Below are positions 13,605-24,477 of a DNA stretch of 64,000 nt, one piece after another. The stretch's first letter is position 1. Every line of letters starts with the position of its first letter. Origin of the DNA: Pycnopodia helianthoides (taxonomy: Eukaryota; Echinodermata; Asteroidea; Forcipulatida; Asteriidae); assembly GCA_032158295.1 (NCBI GenBank), contig CM063248.1, forward strand, positions 2,511,064-2,575,063, in the 5' to 3' direction. Under the pieces are notes generated by a model. That model searched no databases. It saw only the letters and a list, made by a program, of their open reading frames with translations, and was not told the DNA's origin. Made by a program: the position numbers and the translations under genes.

Positions 13605-13614
13605 TATATAAAAG
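13605..13614 (+). promoter_or_regulatory. Isolated TATA-box-like sequence
   Basis: TATATAAAAG sits within a GC-rich stretch, with an initiator-like TTTCACAGTCAC about 20-30 bp downstream. It could start a nested plus-strand transcript inside the intron. No ORF or exon was identified downstream, so this is only a motif match. Confidence 0.25.
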
Positions 13615-14324
13615 CTCTGCCGTAATTTCACAGTCACGTCCCCTGCCAGAGGACCCGGGGTCGGCGCGGTGGCACCAAGGCCCCCGTGTTTTTACGTGTC
13701 TTAGCAAATTCTAACGGCCAGGACGTGTTTACAGCAGATGTAATTAATTGTTTTTCCATACCTGCCCGTAAAAACAGGGAGAAAAACGTTATTTAGAGCC
13801 CGTCAGCCCACCCTCCAAAAAGGATTAATAGCTCTGTCTTCTTCTCAACCAATTTTTTTTTTTTTAACCATCCCTTCGGGACAGTGGTACACATGTGTTT
13901 CCATAGGTCAGCATAATCCACGCTGATAGCTATATTAGTCGACAAAACATAAAAAGTTTAAGAACTGCTTTTCGGGTATTATGAGGGGGGGCACATGACA
14001 CGAACCTCACGGGGTTGAGAGTTAGAAACCCTCACCTTAAACACAGATATGAAGTTTGTTCAACTGCCATGTTCAGTTTAGATAGGTTGCAGTGTGACGT
14101 AAATCGGCCATCTTTACGGGCAGTTTAGAACAAACAGTCGTGCGTTTCGTGTGAGAACAGCGTGCAACACGCGCGCATTTCACGAAACTCGTTGCAGGAT
14201 TGGTTAGTGAACAACGCGGCTGCGTTAATAAGCGTTTGACGCATCTGCAAGATGGCGTCTACTGGGAACTATCTATAGTAACTCAATCGGACTCTTAGAG
14301 GTATTGGGAACTTTGCATGTAGAG

Positions 14325-14545
14325 ATATTATTGTTGTATATTTCTGGTAACGAAACCAATGATGCCTCATAAGTGAACTTAATCACTGTATTAGCTCGCA
14401 AGCCTGAGGAAACCTGTAAACAAGGGTGCTTGCAATGTGAACCAGAAACACCGGGGTTAACCCGTACTCTTCGACGAGAAGTTGTCTTGGCTCTTTTATG
14501 TACACTACCAATCCAGTACACACGGGACCTATACGTCTTAATGTC
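14325..14545 (-). mobile_element. SINE 3' portion (same family as 46210)
   Basis: On the minus strand this reads GGACATTAAGACG, a variant of GGTCCCATGTACTAGGATTG, then GTGTTTCTGGTTCACATTGC, and ends near TTACCAGAAATA. It aligns throughout with the plus-strand copy at 46350-46560. The tRNA-like head is missing, so this copy is 5' truncated. Confidence 0.75.
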
Positions 14546-14727
14546 CAATTAAGAACAATGCAAGTATGGTAGAGTATCTTGCTCATATAAGAAGTTTACA
14601 AACTTTAACACATACATGTAAAACACAGCCGTGACCCAACGAACCCAAGCTAGTGCCGGTTCGATTCCCCAGTTTGTAGAGTGAGCAACCCTACAATATT
14701 GAATTAATAGTTCATTCAAGAGGTGGT

Positions 14728-15060
14728 TTAAAGGCCCTGTACACTATTGGTAAGATCGAAAAACACAATGTTCACAGATTCAAACATAACTTAAAGTAAG
14801 TAATGGTAGAAAGGGTTCCTTAAAATATTTCTGCCTAAAATGCTATCGTTTCTGAGAAACGAGTAAAGCAATAGTAAGTATCGCGCGCGATAATTTGAAA
14901 AAACAGAAAACACATAAGATCTCTTTTCAATATTTTCTCGTGACCTCGATGACCAATTGAGCTCAAACTTTCACAGGTTTGTTTGTTCATGCATATGTTG
15001 AATCACACAAAATGTGGACACTGATTTTGAGCTGTTACCAAAAGTGTACAATACCTTTAA
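14728..15060 (+). mobile_element. TTAA-bounded element, variant of family A
   Basis: Its ends are TTAAAGGCCCTGTACA and TGTACAATACCTTTAA. The 3' part carries TCTCGTGACCTCGATGACCA and TTTCACAGGTTTGTTTG, a module shared with families A and B. A perfect palindrome TATCGCGCGCGATA lies near the centre (14879-14892). Confidence 0.8.
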
Positions 15061-15812
15061 ATATGGGAGAAACACTGTTTTTGTATCTTTTTGTCTTACA
15101 CCCTACTCTGGAGATTCTGTGGCTGTCTCTAAAATTATGTTTTGCCCCTGATCGCCCCTCTGTTTAGGCAGCCAATCTTAGAGTCTGATATACTTCCCCT
15201 TCACTACATGTATAAACGCAACAGCAATAGTATCGGTTTTATGATGGTGACACTTAGTTGCGCATGATAAACGAGAACTTTGCCGAAATTGGAGCTCTAT
15301 AAAAACGTCGGCATGCAGGTTTCATTTTGCTCCAACAACCCCTTAGTGGGTGGGGAGGGGGGTTCAAACGCCCTGAGATATTGAAGTTCCTTCCCAAACA
15401 GCTGTATTTAAAAAAAAATACCCGTTTTGTTTTTACGTCCGATCCGTCCGCCCTCCAGTCATGGGCGAACCGAGGGGGTGGAATATAAGTCCCTTCTTGA
15501 TTTACCGTTCGTCCGAACATGCCGCCGAACTTTCACTCGCAAACCCCCCACAAGCTCCTAGATCAATGGCCGGGGCCAGTCCATCCCTTTTCCCGACATA
15601 TATGCACGAAGAGATTCGAGTGGCTTGAGATTCCCCAGCGTGTCTGGCCGCGTGCAACATCTTGCGAATAAAATTAACACGCAACTGGTGCGTGGTTCCC
15701 TTCGGCACGGCTCAGTTAGTCTTGCCCGGGCACGCCGACAAAGGGGGGTTCGTGTTATTTAAATCGGCATCCCCCCTTCATAAATTGGAACTCGCTTCGC
15801 TCTTCGCTGCGT

Positions 15813-15845
15813 GACCGGCGCCTCTTTTCTTGGCGCAAGCCGGTC
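15813..15845. repeat. GC-rich hairpin
   Basis: GACCGGC (15813-15819) pairs with GCCGGTC (15839-15845), with an additional inner GCC/GGC pairing, and is followed by TTTTT. Its role is unknown. Confidence 0.5.
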
Positions 15846-15879
15846 TTTTTGAATTAACATAGCCCACCTATTGAACGTA

Positions 15880-15898
15880 TGACGTCAATATGACGTCA
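15880..15898. promoter_or_regulatory. Tandem CRE motifs
   Basis: Two perfect TGACGTCA octamers (15880-15887 and 15891-15898) are spaced 11 bp apart, about one helical turn. TGACGTCA is the consensus site of CREB/ATF bZIP factors. It is a plausible intronic enhancer element, but binding is untested. Confidence 0.4.
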
Positions 15899-16195
15899 GG
15901 TGGCCGTGACAAGTCATCGAGGTGATATTTAACAACCTGTCTGCCCTGAAGATGGTCACATCTCGACAGTTGGCAGTTGAGATGAACATGTAATAGTTGA
16001 AGCAGTTTGATCTTCAGCGAGTTTCAGTCACGTCCCTACAGCGGAATGCCATGCACTGCGCTTTTAAAAACGGGAAAAGTGTATTGCCCTTTGTTGAGAG
16101 GGTCTCTCAATATAAACAAGCAAAATACTTCAAACCGAACAAATACGGCTTCGCTCAAATTCCTTAGAAGGATTTTTTTTTTTTTTTCACTCCGT

Positions 16196-16226
<31 letters not shown>

Positions 16227-16498
16227 CTCTCCTTCAAGGATCTTCGACTCTGAAACTCGTCTCGATGAATAGAGGGCAGAATAATTTATGTGAAGCGCGA
16301 TTTAATTTAACACCTTTCACATTAATGTGGGTTGCAAATCCCGATCGAGCATGTTTGATTGATCGGGCTGACATGTCCGAATGATTTCTGATCTAACATG
16401 GAGGAATAAATTGACGCAGGATCAAATGTAAATATGAATAGTTCTCCTTCACTTTTCCTGGAACCTGCTGCGTAATAATTATACAATGTTTTTGATGT

Positions 16499-16982
16499 TG
16501 TTGTTAACATGCTGTTGTTGTTGATGTTGTTGTTGATGTTGCTGTTGTTGTTGTTGTTGACATTTCTGTTGGTGTTGCTGTTGGTGGTGGAGAGTGGTGG
16601 TGTTTGCTGTTGTTGTTGTTGTTGTTGACATTGCTGTTGTTGTTGCTGTTGGTGGTGGAGAGTGTTGGTGTTTGCTGTTGCTGTTGCGGGCTTGCGGCTG
16701 CTGCTGTTGCTGTTGCTGTTGTTGACATTGCTGCTGTTGTTGTTGCTGTTGGTGGTGGAGAGTGATGGTGTTTGCTGTTGCTGTTGCTGTTGATGTTGCT
16801 GTTGCTGTTGCTGTTGCTGGCTTGCGGGCTTGCGGCTGCTGCTGTTGCTGCTGCTACCATTAATGTTGCTTATGTTGTTGCTGCTTCTGCTTCTGCTGCT
16901 GATGTTGTTGTTGTTGTTGTTGTTGTTGTTGTCGTCATCATCGTCGTCGTAGTCGTCGTCGTCGTCGTCGTTGTTGTTGTTG
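16499..16982. repeat. Large (GTT/GCT/GTC)n trinucleotide array
   Basis: This is almost 500 bp of GTT, GCT, GAT and GTC triplets. It has higher-order structure: GGTGGTGGAGAGTG recurs at 16583, 16651 and 16751, and GGCTTGCGGCTGCTGCTG recurs near 16688 and 16827. In frame it gives poly-Leu or poly-Val on the plus strand and Asn/Ser/Thr/Ala tracts on the minus strand, but there is no flanking coding sequence or splice site to suggest it is translated. Confidence 0.9.
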
Positions 16983-17774
16983 TATTTTAGGGGATTGTTG
17001 GATTAATTTCACTCTTTGATTTTTTTTCTTCTTCATATTTTGACATTTCAATTTGTTTTTTTGTTTTTTTGTGGGTTTTTTTTTTGGGGGGGGGTGGCTG
17101 GGGTTGGAGGTTCTTTTAAACTACTGACAATTTCCTCACAACACCCTAATCAACCTCCTTCTCAAGACTCTAATTTACCGTGTACGATTTGATCACACTG
17201 ATTTAACGTGTACAGAATAGACACTACCGTCCTTTCTGGGAACCGGCAATTCTTCTACAAGACGTAATCAATTTTAATAATCATAGAAACTATCAAATTA
17301 ATTTGTTCTCTCGCCTTGCAAGGACTCATAGTTACATCAAGACAAATAATAATGACTGATACAGAAAGTAAATAATCCGTTTAATTTTAAAAACGGTGCG
17401 TAAATAAATAATAATAATAATGTTAATTTACAGCATACACCAGCTATAGGTGCAAACTTGCCGGCGTAGTTTCATTTGAAAGCAGGACCGACATTTGGGC
17501 TCTAGACTAACGAATATTAAAGCCAGCTTGATTTTCTTTCTTTTAAAGAAGGAAACACAACTATCGTCAAGTTAATTTGTGGAAATGTTTCATTCACAAA
17601 CAAATAGTGTGGTAACATTGTTTGTTGCGTTTGGGCTACACACTATCGGGATCGTTCGTCCTCCTTCCCAGGGGACAATGAGAAAGATGGGTTCAGACAA
17701 AACATTTCGTAAGATGTCAGAGCAAAACGCAGATGTCAAAATAAAACCATTAACGGCATGAAAACCAAAAATAC

Positions 17775-18148
17775 TTGAAGGAACATTACAGAATTGGTTG
17801 TTGCTAACAAAACAGTTGCTGGCAGTGTAAGCACTTTATGTAATCCACCATATACATAAACTGACAAACCCGTAGAAGTTTGAGATCAATCGGCCATCTG
17901 GGTCACGAGAAAATAGTGCAAAACCGATTACAAAATTTGCATGTGTTATACAATGCATGAATAAAACGCTCATGGGCGATAAACTCCAATCGGAAATTAG
18001 TTTGATTTATTTCTCATCAAATATGGCATTTCAGACAGAAATATTTCTAGCGATGTTTTCTACTATCATCATCATTAGACCTTAAGTTTTATGTAAATCT
18101 GTGATCTTAAAGAAAATTTTACTTACCACTTCTGTAACGTTCCTTTAA
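17775..18148 (-). mobile_element. TTAA-bounded element, family B copy 2
   Basis: The ends are TTGAAGGAACATTACAG and TGTAACGTTCCTTTAA. The order of internal segments is reversed relative to 2340, so it lies in minus orientation. The left boundary has mutated from TTAA to TTGA. Only nine bases separate it from the C element that follows. Confidence 0.8.
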
Positions 18149-18157
18149 ACCGAGACT

Positions 18158-18612
18158 TTAACGGTAGGGTCATAGGTTGGTTAAAACCCCCCAAATCAAT
18201 GACCATGAAAACTTATTCGGTGAAAAAGCACTGCAGCTGTTGAATGTATAAACTCTTTTGAGAAAGGAATCCCCTTCGAAGTAATATGATTTGGATCATT
18301 TTTCATCCCAAAACAGTTGAATCCAAGAAACGGTTTGTGCATGAATCGTTTCTCAGATATCCGAGGGTTGATGTCCGTTCGCGAATGCTGCGGCCAGAGA
18401 TGCGGTTGTTACCCGCTGTCACCTCGCCGAACATTGATGGATGCGATGTTCTTGTGAAAAATACAGTGACAGCTTTTTGCTGTTTTCTTAGGAAGTAGAC
18501 GCTGCATTCAGCTGAACCTTTCACATGTGACTTTTTATTATATCATTCTTTATGATTTTGCCTATAAATCAGCATTACATTGACAAAAACCAATCTATGA
18601 GCCTACCTTTAA
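18158..18612 (+). mobile_element. TTAA-bounded element, family C copy 1
   Basis: It begins TTAACGGTAGGGTCATAGG and ends CTATGAGCCTACCTTTAA. Internal segments such as AATGCTGCGGCCAGAGATGC also occur in the copy at 31555. It shares its last TTAA (18609-18612) with the following A element. Confidence 0.8.
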
Positions 18613-18971
18613 AGGCACTGGACACGTTTGGTAATTACTCAAAACAAATATTAGCTTAACGAGCAACGGAGAGCTGCTGATAGTATAAAAACATTGTGGG
18701 AAACGACTCCCTCTGAAGTAACGTAGTTTTTGAGAAAGAGGTAATTTCTCACTAAAATATTAAAAGACTTCTGGCCAGAAGTCTTTTATTTTGCACCTAA
18801 AAGCACACAAATTTGTGCAACGAGGGTGTTTTTTCCTCCATCATTTTCTTGCAACTGCGATGACCAATTGAGTCAAAATTTTCACAGATTTGTTATTTTA
18901 TGCATATGATGGGATACACCAAGTGATAAAACCGGTTTATGAAAATTACCAAAGGTGTCCGGTGCCTTTAA
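18609..18971 (+). mobile_element. TTAA-bounded element, family A, with 28-bp palindrome
   Basis: The ends are TTAAAGGCACTGGACACG and GGTGTCCGGTGCCTTTAA. A perfect 28-bp palindrome (18761-18788, core CTTCTGGCCAGAAG) occupies the centre. The 3' half has the shared module GATGACCAATTGAG and TTCACAGATTTGTTATTTT. Confidence 0.85.
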
Positions 18972-20235
18972 GTATGTACATAAAACAAGCTTTTCCACTA
19001 AATATTGGGTATAATGTGTGTAAATGCGACGCTTATAAACTCAGGGCAGTTTTCACCTGATTTCTATACAAAGTCCCACTCATGTCTAGGCTCGCCTCCC
19101 TTTTAAATATTGGCGACTACGCCCCTTTATTCCAGGAAGTTCCTTAATTAATTTTGCCCCCATGTTCCTTCATGCTGCCTTTTTGAATCCTCACTTTTCC
19201 TCTCAAGTCGATGAAAAGAAGGGAAAAAAATGTCCGCCAAAAAAAAAACCTGTCTGCGAGGGTTCTTATGTGTTTCTTGCCGTCAGTTGTCCTCGCTCCC
19301 CTTAATGAGAATCAAGAACCAGTAATTGACATGAGACAAATCAAACTATAACCAAATGGGTTTCAAATCGACGAGTAAATTAGATTAACCTTGCGTAGCT
19401 GGTTAGGTGACAGCCCCTTGTTCAGAGACGGTCGGGTGGGGGGGGGCGACGAGGACGCCGCGCGGCCAACAACAGGGCCCCAAGCCATAGGCGAGCGGGG
19501 GCATCGCAAGACGCAATGTCTGGCTCGCACGTGGTGATTTTGAACTCTCCACGTTAACCATCGCAGTGGAGGGAACACGATTTACATTTTCCCAATCATT
19601 GGTTATGGGTTTTGTTGTTGTTTTTTTTATCAGCAAATGTGACTTTGAACTTTTCGTTAAGTACGAGAATGAAAAATGTAATCTGGTTTGAATGCGTGGA
19701 CAACACGCAATTCACATCAGTTCGTTTCCACATCAAAGCACATTCTAACATGTTTAGTACCGGCAGTACAAATAGAATCCAGTAAGATGACACATTGCAA
19801 ACAAAACAAGCGGCAAAGTTGAGGAGGCTGGGGTGGGGGTAACAAGAAGCAGTGCTTGTCCAGTGCACCCAAACCCTCGACCAACCACACCCTTATTACA
19901 AATCTCTGCTCCCAGGGTAGCCACGAGAGTCCAAAATGTAAAAGCACGAATATGAGTGATATCAAAGTGGTAATGTTAACAAAATAAATGCTCATAAATT
20001 TGCACGTTACGCAAATGGTATAAAGATGGCAATGGTGGAAAACTTCCATCGAAATATTTTTTGCCTGAAATGCTTTATTTTTTTTATTTTGTTTAATGAG
20101 TAAAAAAAAATAGTTTTACTCTCACAGGACCAAAGCTAAATATTTAAAAACCGTCAAAACCTACAGGGGTTTTCACTGTTTTGTCTCGTGACTAAAAGTT
20201 TCACTACCACACTAGCGCCATGTACTTCAGTAACA

Positions 20236-20435
20236 TTGAAGGCAGTGGATACTTTTGCTAATTACTCAAAAAGTCCTTTACCATAAAAAACTTACTTGGT
20301 AAGGAGCACCTGAGAGCTGCTGGTAGTATAAAACATTGTGAGAAACGACTCCCTCTGAAGTAATGTAGTTTTTGAGAAAGAGCTACTTCTCACTAAGATA
20401 TTTGAATCTGAGACAGGCTTTGAGACCCTGCACGG
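20236..20435 (+). mobile_element. Truncated family A element (5' half)
   Basis: Segments TTGAAGGCAGTGGATAC, CTTACTTGGTAAGGAGCACC and ACGACTCCCTCTGAAGTAAT match the 5' half of the copies at 18609 and 58575. The 3' half is absent; sequence that I read as a LINE begins shortly after. Confidence 0.7.
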
Positions 20436-20456
20436 TGAGGTTTCAATGTATTTGTC

Positions 20457-21010
20457 TTGCAAATAGAAGAAATCTGCCGGATACTTCAAATTCCACCTGT
20501 TTTAGCCAGACTTAAAAAGCTCAGCCTTAATTTCAGTAACTCATTGTTGAAATCCATCACTCACAGAGATTGGCTTCCTCCTAAGAGGAATAATAATTTA
20601 AGAAATTCGGACCAGTTGTCTTCTATAAAATGTCGCACTAACCGTTACAAGACCAGCCCAATTCCATCCTTGGTTACTCTCATCAACAAACAATAGTTTG
20701 TTTTGTTTTTATTGCTGTCCTTATCTCAGATGCTATTGGGAATTGCCTGATATTCCTCTGAGACCTGTCTGTAAACTCCAATTTGTTTTTATCATAGTGC
20801 AATTTATGATCTGTGTAGTGAGAGTACTGGACTTAGTTTTGTCTCTTTGTGTAATTCTGGGCCATTATTGCCCTTTTAATCTTTGGTTTTATTTTTCTTT
20901 TGTGCATTTTGTCGTTTTATTGCTTTTTTATTGTATTAATTAACTACCAATTTGTACATAAGACCATAATTCAGTATTTGTACTGCGGATGTCTTTTACC
21001 CAGTAATAAT
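20457..21010 (+). mobile_element. LINE 3' end (reverse transcriptase C-terminal remnant)
   Basis: The frame starting near 20457 reads SLLKSITHRDWLPPKRNN and then IKCRTNRYKTSPIPSLV before a stop at about 20694. I recognise this style of basic tail, with N-R-Y and S-P-I-P, from the C-terminus of non-LTR retrotransposon ORF2 proteins. A T-rich 3' UTR and a TAATAATGAAATAAATAAAC-type tail follow (21003-21040). It is strongly 5' truncated and inactive. The clade is not assigned. Confidence 0.55.
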
Positions 21011-21158
21011 GAAATAAATAAACCATTAATAATAATAACACCGTCGACTGACTATCTATTTTTGCTGTGCAGATATTTCAGCCGTTCTTAGAAGAGCAAT
21101 CTACGAGAAGAGATACTATCACAGTTGTGTTATCGCAAACCAGAAACAACACGAAACA

Positions 21159-21310
21159 TTAAAGGGACACGTTGCCTTGGATTGGGCTATTTTGGGCTAT
21201 AAAAAGAGTTTCAAAACGATCGTTTCGACTTGGATACGGTTGGAAAGATTCTTCAAAAGTAGCATATAACAATAATCTTTTGGGGATCTAAGAACGGGCG
21301 GATGCGCACA
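21159..21310 (+). mobile_element. TTAA-bounded element, family D, partial
   Basis: It starts TTAAAGGGACACGTTGCCTT followed by GGATTGGGCTATTTTGGGC, matching the intact copy at 62160. The homology fades after about 150 bp, and the right end was not found. Confidence 0.65.
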
Positions 21311-21788
21311 AAACACAAAATGTATCGATCGGATGACCGTAATTATTATAAATAAAACAAACTTGTTAACAGAGACACTTAAACGACTCCTTTTGCGTTT
21401 TTATTGTTTCACTAATTGCGTAGTGGTTAACCACAACATCGATTTGGAGACCTATAACGTTTGTGAACAAAACAGCTTTTAAGAACTCATTAAAATTTAA
21501 TCTCACTTGTTAGTGCCTAACAGAAACTCTCTGATGTTTAAATAAGAAGTTATTAAAATGTCTTGATGTGTTAAACCACCCGCACGCCCCAAGCGGCGCT
21601 AATTTGTTGATAATTATGAGAAATACCCTATTATGCGACAATGTGTAATTAGGTAGCCACAATCTTGCATTGTTTTTCTTCTCCAAATTATAGAAATGCG
21701 TTTTAAAACTTTAGCCTTAGAGGACATACAAAAAAGGAAAATTTTTAACTTAAATTACAAAAAAAAAAATTTAAAGAAACTTTATAAA

Positions 21789-21975
21789 ATCAAAGAGACA
21801 CATTGCCTTCGGATTGGGCGCTTTGCTATGAAAGCGTTTGTCATGAAATGAACAGGGTTGGAAAGATGTTTTATAAGTAGAATATAAATGATTCGCACAA
21901 GTCCCTCGAAATTGTATGGATTTTATCTTACTTCGTGAACTTACACGGTCCGCCATTTTGTAGAACCAAATTGTT
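21789..21975 (+). mobile_element. Family D element, second partial copy
   Basis: The segments GACACATTGCCTTCGGATTG, GGTTGGAAAGATG and AGTCCCTCGAAATTGT match 62165-62280 closely. The left end has lost TTAA and no inverted right end is recognisable. Confidence 0.65.
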
Positions 21976-22044
21976 GACTCCACAAAATCACATGGTTCTC
22001 AACCGTAACCTTATCTCTTTGGGTTCCTACACCATACAAAGCTA

Positions 22045-22235
22045 CACATCTTGATTTGTGTGTAGTTTGTTTGACTCCGTTTCTTCGATTTGTCTATAGT
22101 TTGTTTGAATCTGTTTGTTCGATTTGTCAATTATAGTTTGATTGAATCTGTTTGATCGATTTGTCTGTAGTTTGTTTGAATCTGTTTGATCGATTTGTCT
22201 GTATTTGTGTTTAAAAATTTCGATTTGTCTTTTAA
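22045..22235. repeat. About 34-bp minisatellite
   Basis: CGATTTGTC recurs at 22086, 22120, 22157 and 22191 (steps of 34, 37 and 34), each followed by a variant of TAGTTTGTTTGAATCTGTTT. About five imperfect units are present. Confidence 0.85.
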
Positions 22236-23569
22236 ATGCAGAATTACCTGTCGTGGTGCATAATACTCAAGGTTCCTTTAGTGTACGTGGATGAATTATT
22301 CTGACAAATAATACGATAAAAAAATGCCAAATGTACACATTTATTTCATTTAATTATTGTCAATGGCTCGATTGAAGACTGGCAGTGAAACGAAATTGCT
22401 CGACGACGCGCAAGAAAAGTCGTTTCTGTCACTGCGAAGTTATACAAACGTCCAGCTGGAATGATATTCTCGGATGTCAAATTGCAAAAAAAAAAATACT
22501 CTCCAAACGATCTAACTACAGATCCGATTCGGGGCTGTCATGTTAATTCAACAACTCCGAATCATACAAAAAAAAATGTCTCTCTCCAATGTTGGAGTCT
22601 GATGACATTGAAATTGTTGTGTTTAGGAAGCGGTGAAATGGCAACATCGTGTGGGTTGGCCTTCGTCAGATAAGCTCCTTTTATGCCCGTCCCGGGCTTG
22701 ATTTCAACAGCGCGGACGGAAGGACCCAAGGAAGCGTAATAGTATTGGAAGTAACCTGGTTTATTCATACATTGCAATAAGGATTCCGTACCCTAAAAAA
22801 AAAAAAGTATATTATAGACAGACCTAGAGAGACGCAAGGAATCGGCATTTGATCCGAAGATATTTCCGCTTCGTGGAAGTAAATCGACAAATACGCATAA
22901 TGCTCGGAAAGCTTCATGTACATTATACGAACACTGTTATTACTTCAGGATAAGACGATGGGGGGCCACATACAAAATAGATAACACTGTCCTTCTTTAA
23001 AGTTTTGATGTCTGATTTTTAAACCGTGGTCTATTTTTGTTTTACCACGCTCTATTTATATCGTGATCGGTAAATACTAATTTATTTGGCAAATATCAGA
23101 CTGAGCATTGCCCCCCCCCCCCTGCTGATTAAACCAAACAACCAGATTGTCATTTCGTCACACACACAAACCCACCTTTTAGAACAACGGGACTCTGCGC
23201 AAATACTGTTAGTGTTGTATCGTCCGTTTTCATCCTTTTGAAATATTATTGACACTACAAAGTGGCAATCAAACAGCTATTTATTCACCGCACAGAGTTG
23301 GACGTTATAGTTGTGTAAAACAATGCTGTTATGTAATACAATGTTGTGATTATTGTGTCATTATTCCATTTGTCTCTGTGTTGATTGATCCGTGTCTGGT
23401 CCGTGTTTTTTTTTTTTTTTTTTTTTTTTTTTCTCCTTGCTTTCTCCTTGTCCGTCCGTCTGAGTGTGTGTCCGTATGGGCTGTTTTTTTTTTTTAGCTT
23501 ACTTCTGTTATTTTGTTTTCGATAAACGTTTAAGAGTTCAACTTTCTTTTTTCCCGCTATCTAATCTGG

Positions 23570-23625
23570 TGCCATGGAAACAGAAAGTATGGAAATAAAA
23601 GTTGTTTCGAATTGAATTGAAATTA
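23570..23625 (+). mobile_element. Putative LINE 3' tail
   Basis: ATGGAAATAAAAGTTGTTTC followed by GAATTGAATTGAAATT resembles the (TTGAA)n tails of CR1/L2-like LINEs and the tail at 25220-25268. No coding remnant was recognised upstream. Confidence 0.35.
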
Positions 23626-23826
23626 AGGTCTCGGGTCAAGTGCAAAGCTCATAGGTTTTGGGATGTGCTCATTTCAGATTTAATGGGAGTTGATGGATAT
23701 TGGAGATTACATTTTCCAGCGACTCGTGTGAACTCTCAAGACATCCATTGGACAACACGGCCGGATGTCATCTAAACTGCTGTGCTTTCTAAACGGACCA
23801 AAGCGTTTCAAAAACATTATCGCAAG

Positions 23827-24201
23827 TTAAAGGCAGGATGTACTTTTGGTAATTTTCCGAGACTACATCTCCACTTGGTGTAATCCAACATGTGCATACA
23901 AAAGCAAACCTGGGTTCAATTGGTCATCGAAGTTGCAAGAAAATAATAAAAGAAAAAACACCCTTGTTGCATAGAATTGTGAGCTTTCATATGCCTGAGT
24001 ATAAGGCTGAAGCCTTAAGCCTTTCTCAGATTCAAATATTTTAGTGAGAAATTACCTCTTCCTCAAAAGCTACATTACTTCCGATGGAGTCATTTCTCAC
24101 AATGTTTTATACTATCAGCAGCTCTCAGGTGCTCCTCACCAAGTAAGTTCTTATGGTAATGTATTCCTTGACTAGCTACCAAAAGTATCCACTGCCTTTA
24201 A
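23827..24201 (-). mobile_element. TTAA-bounded element, family A, minus orientation
   Basis: It starts TTAAAGGCAGGATGTAC and ends GTATCCACTGCCTTTAA. Internal segments TTCTCACAATGTTTTATACT and CTCCTCACCAAGTAAG are the reverse complement of those in 20236 and 58575. The centre holds the copy-specific palindrome TAAGGCTGAAGCCTTA (24002-24017). Confidence 0.85.
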
Positions 24202-24477
24202 TACAGTTCAGTTTTATAAATCACCGATCAAACAAGTTTTGGTTATTTCCTCGAGTTTGACTTCTACTTTAGATTCCCCAGCGTAAACGAAATCGCACAG
24301 CCAATTGTTTTACGGCACGTGGAGAGCAAATAAATTTGAAATTGGCGCGCAGAGATTTGTATTTTTCCCCAATGGACGCAACCTGTATTGGTGGATTCTC
24401 AAGTACGTCAGCCCGAGAACGCAACGTCCCCCTAATACATATGCATTCGAGTCCTCCTGATTGGTATGTGATAAGGG

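Larger units (their letters stand above)
15061..17774. other. Intronic stretch around the triplet array
   Basis: Apart from the CRE pair, hairpin and trinucleotide array listed separately, it contains poly-T runs (16170-16188 and about 16198-16226) and a poly-G run near 17080. No gene was recognised. The long ORFs across the triplet array are low-complexity artefacts. Confidence 0.55.

Noticed and set aside
14640..14690. tRNA B-box-like GGTTCGATTCCCC at 14659
   Set aside because: No A box at the right distance and no cloverleaf; probably a SINE scrap or chance.
15813..15850. Hairpin plus T-run as a bacterial terminator
   Set aside because: The window is clearly eukaryotic intronic DNA, so that model does not apply.
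16504..16990. Long ORFs on both strands through the triplet array (poly-Leu/Val; Asn/Ser/Thr)
   Set aside because: Open frames are inevitable in triplet repeats lacking stop triplets. No flanking coding sequence, splice site or promoter supports translation.
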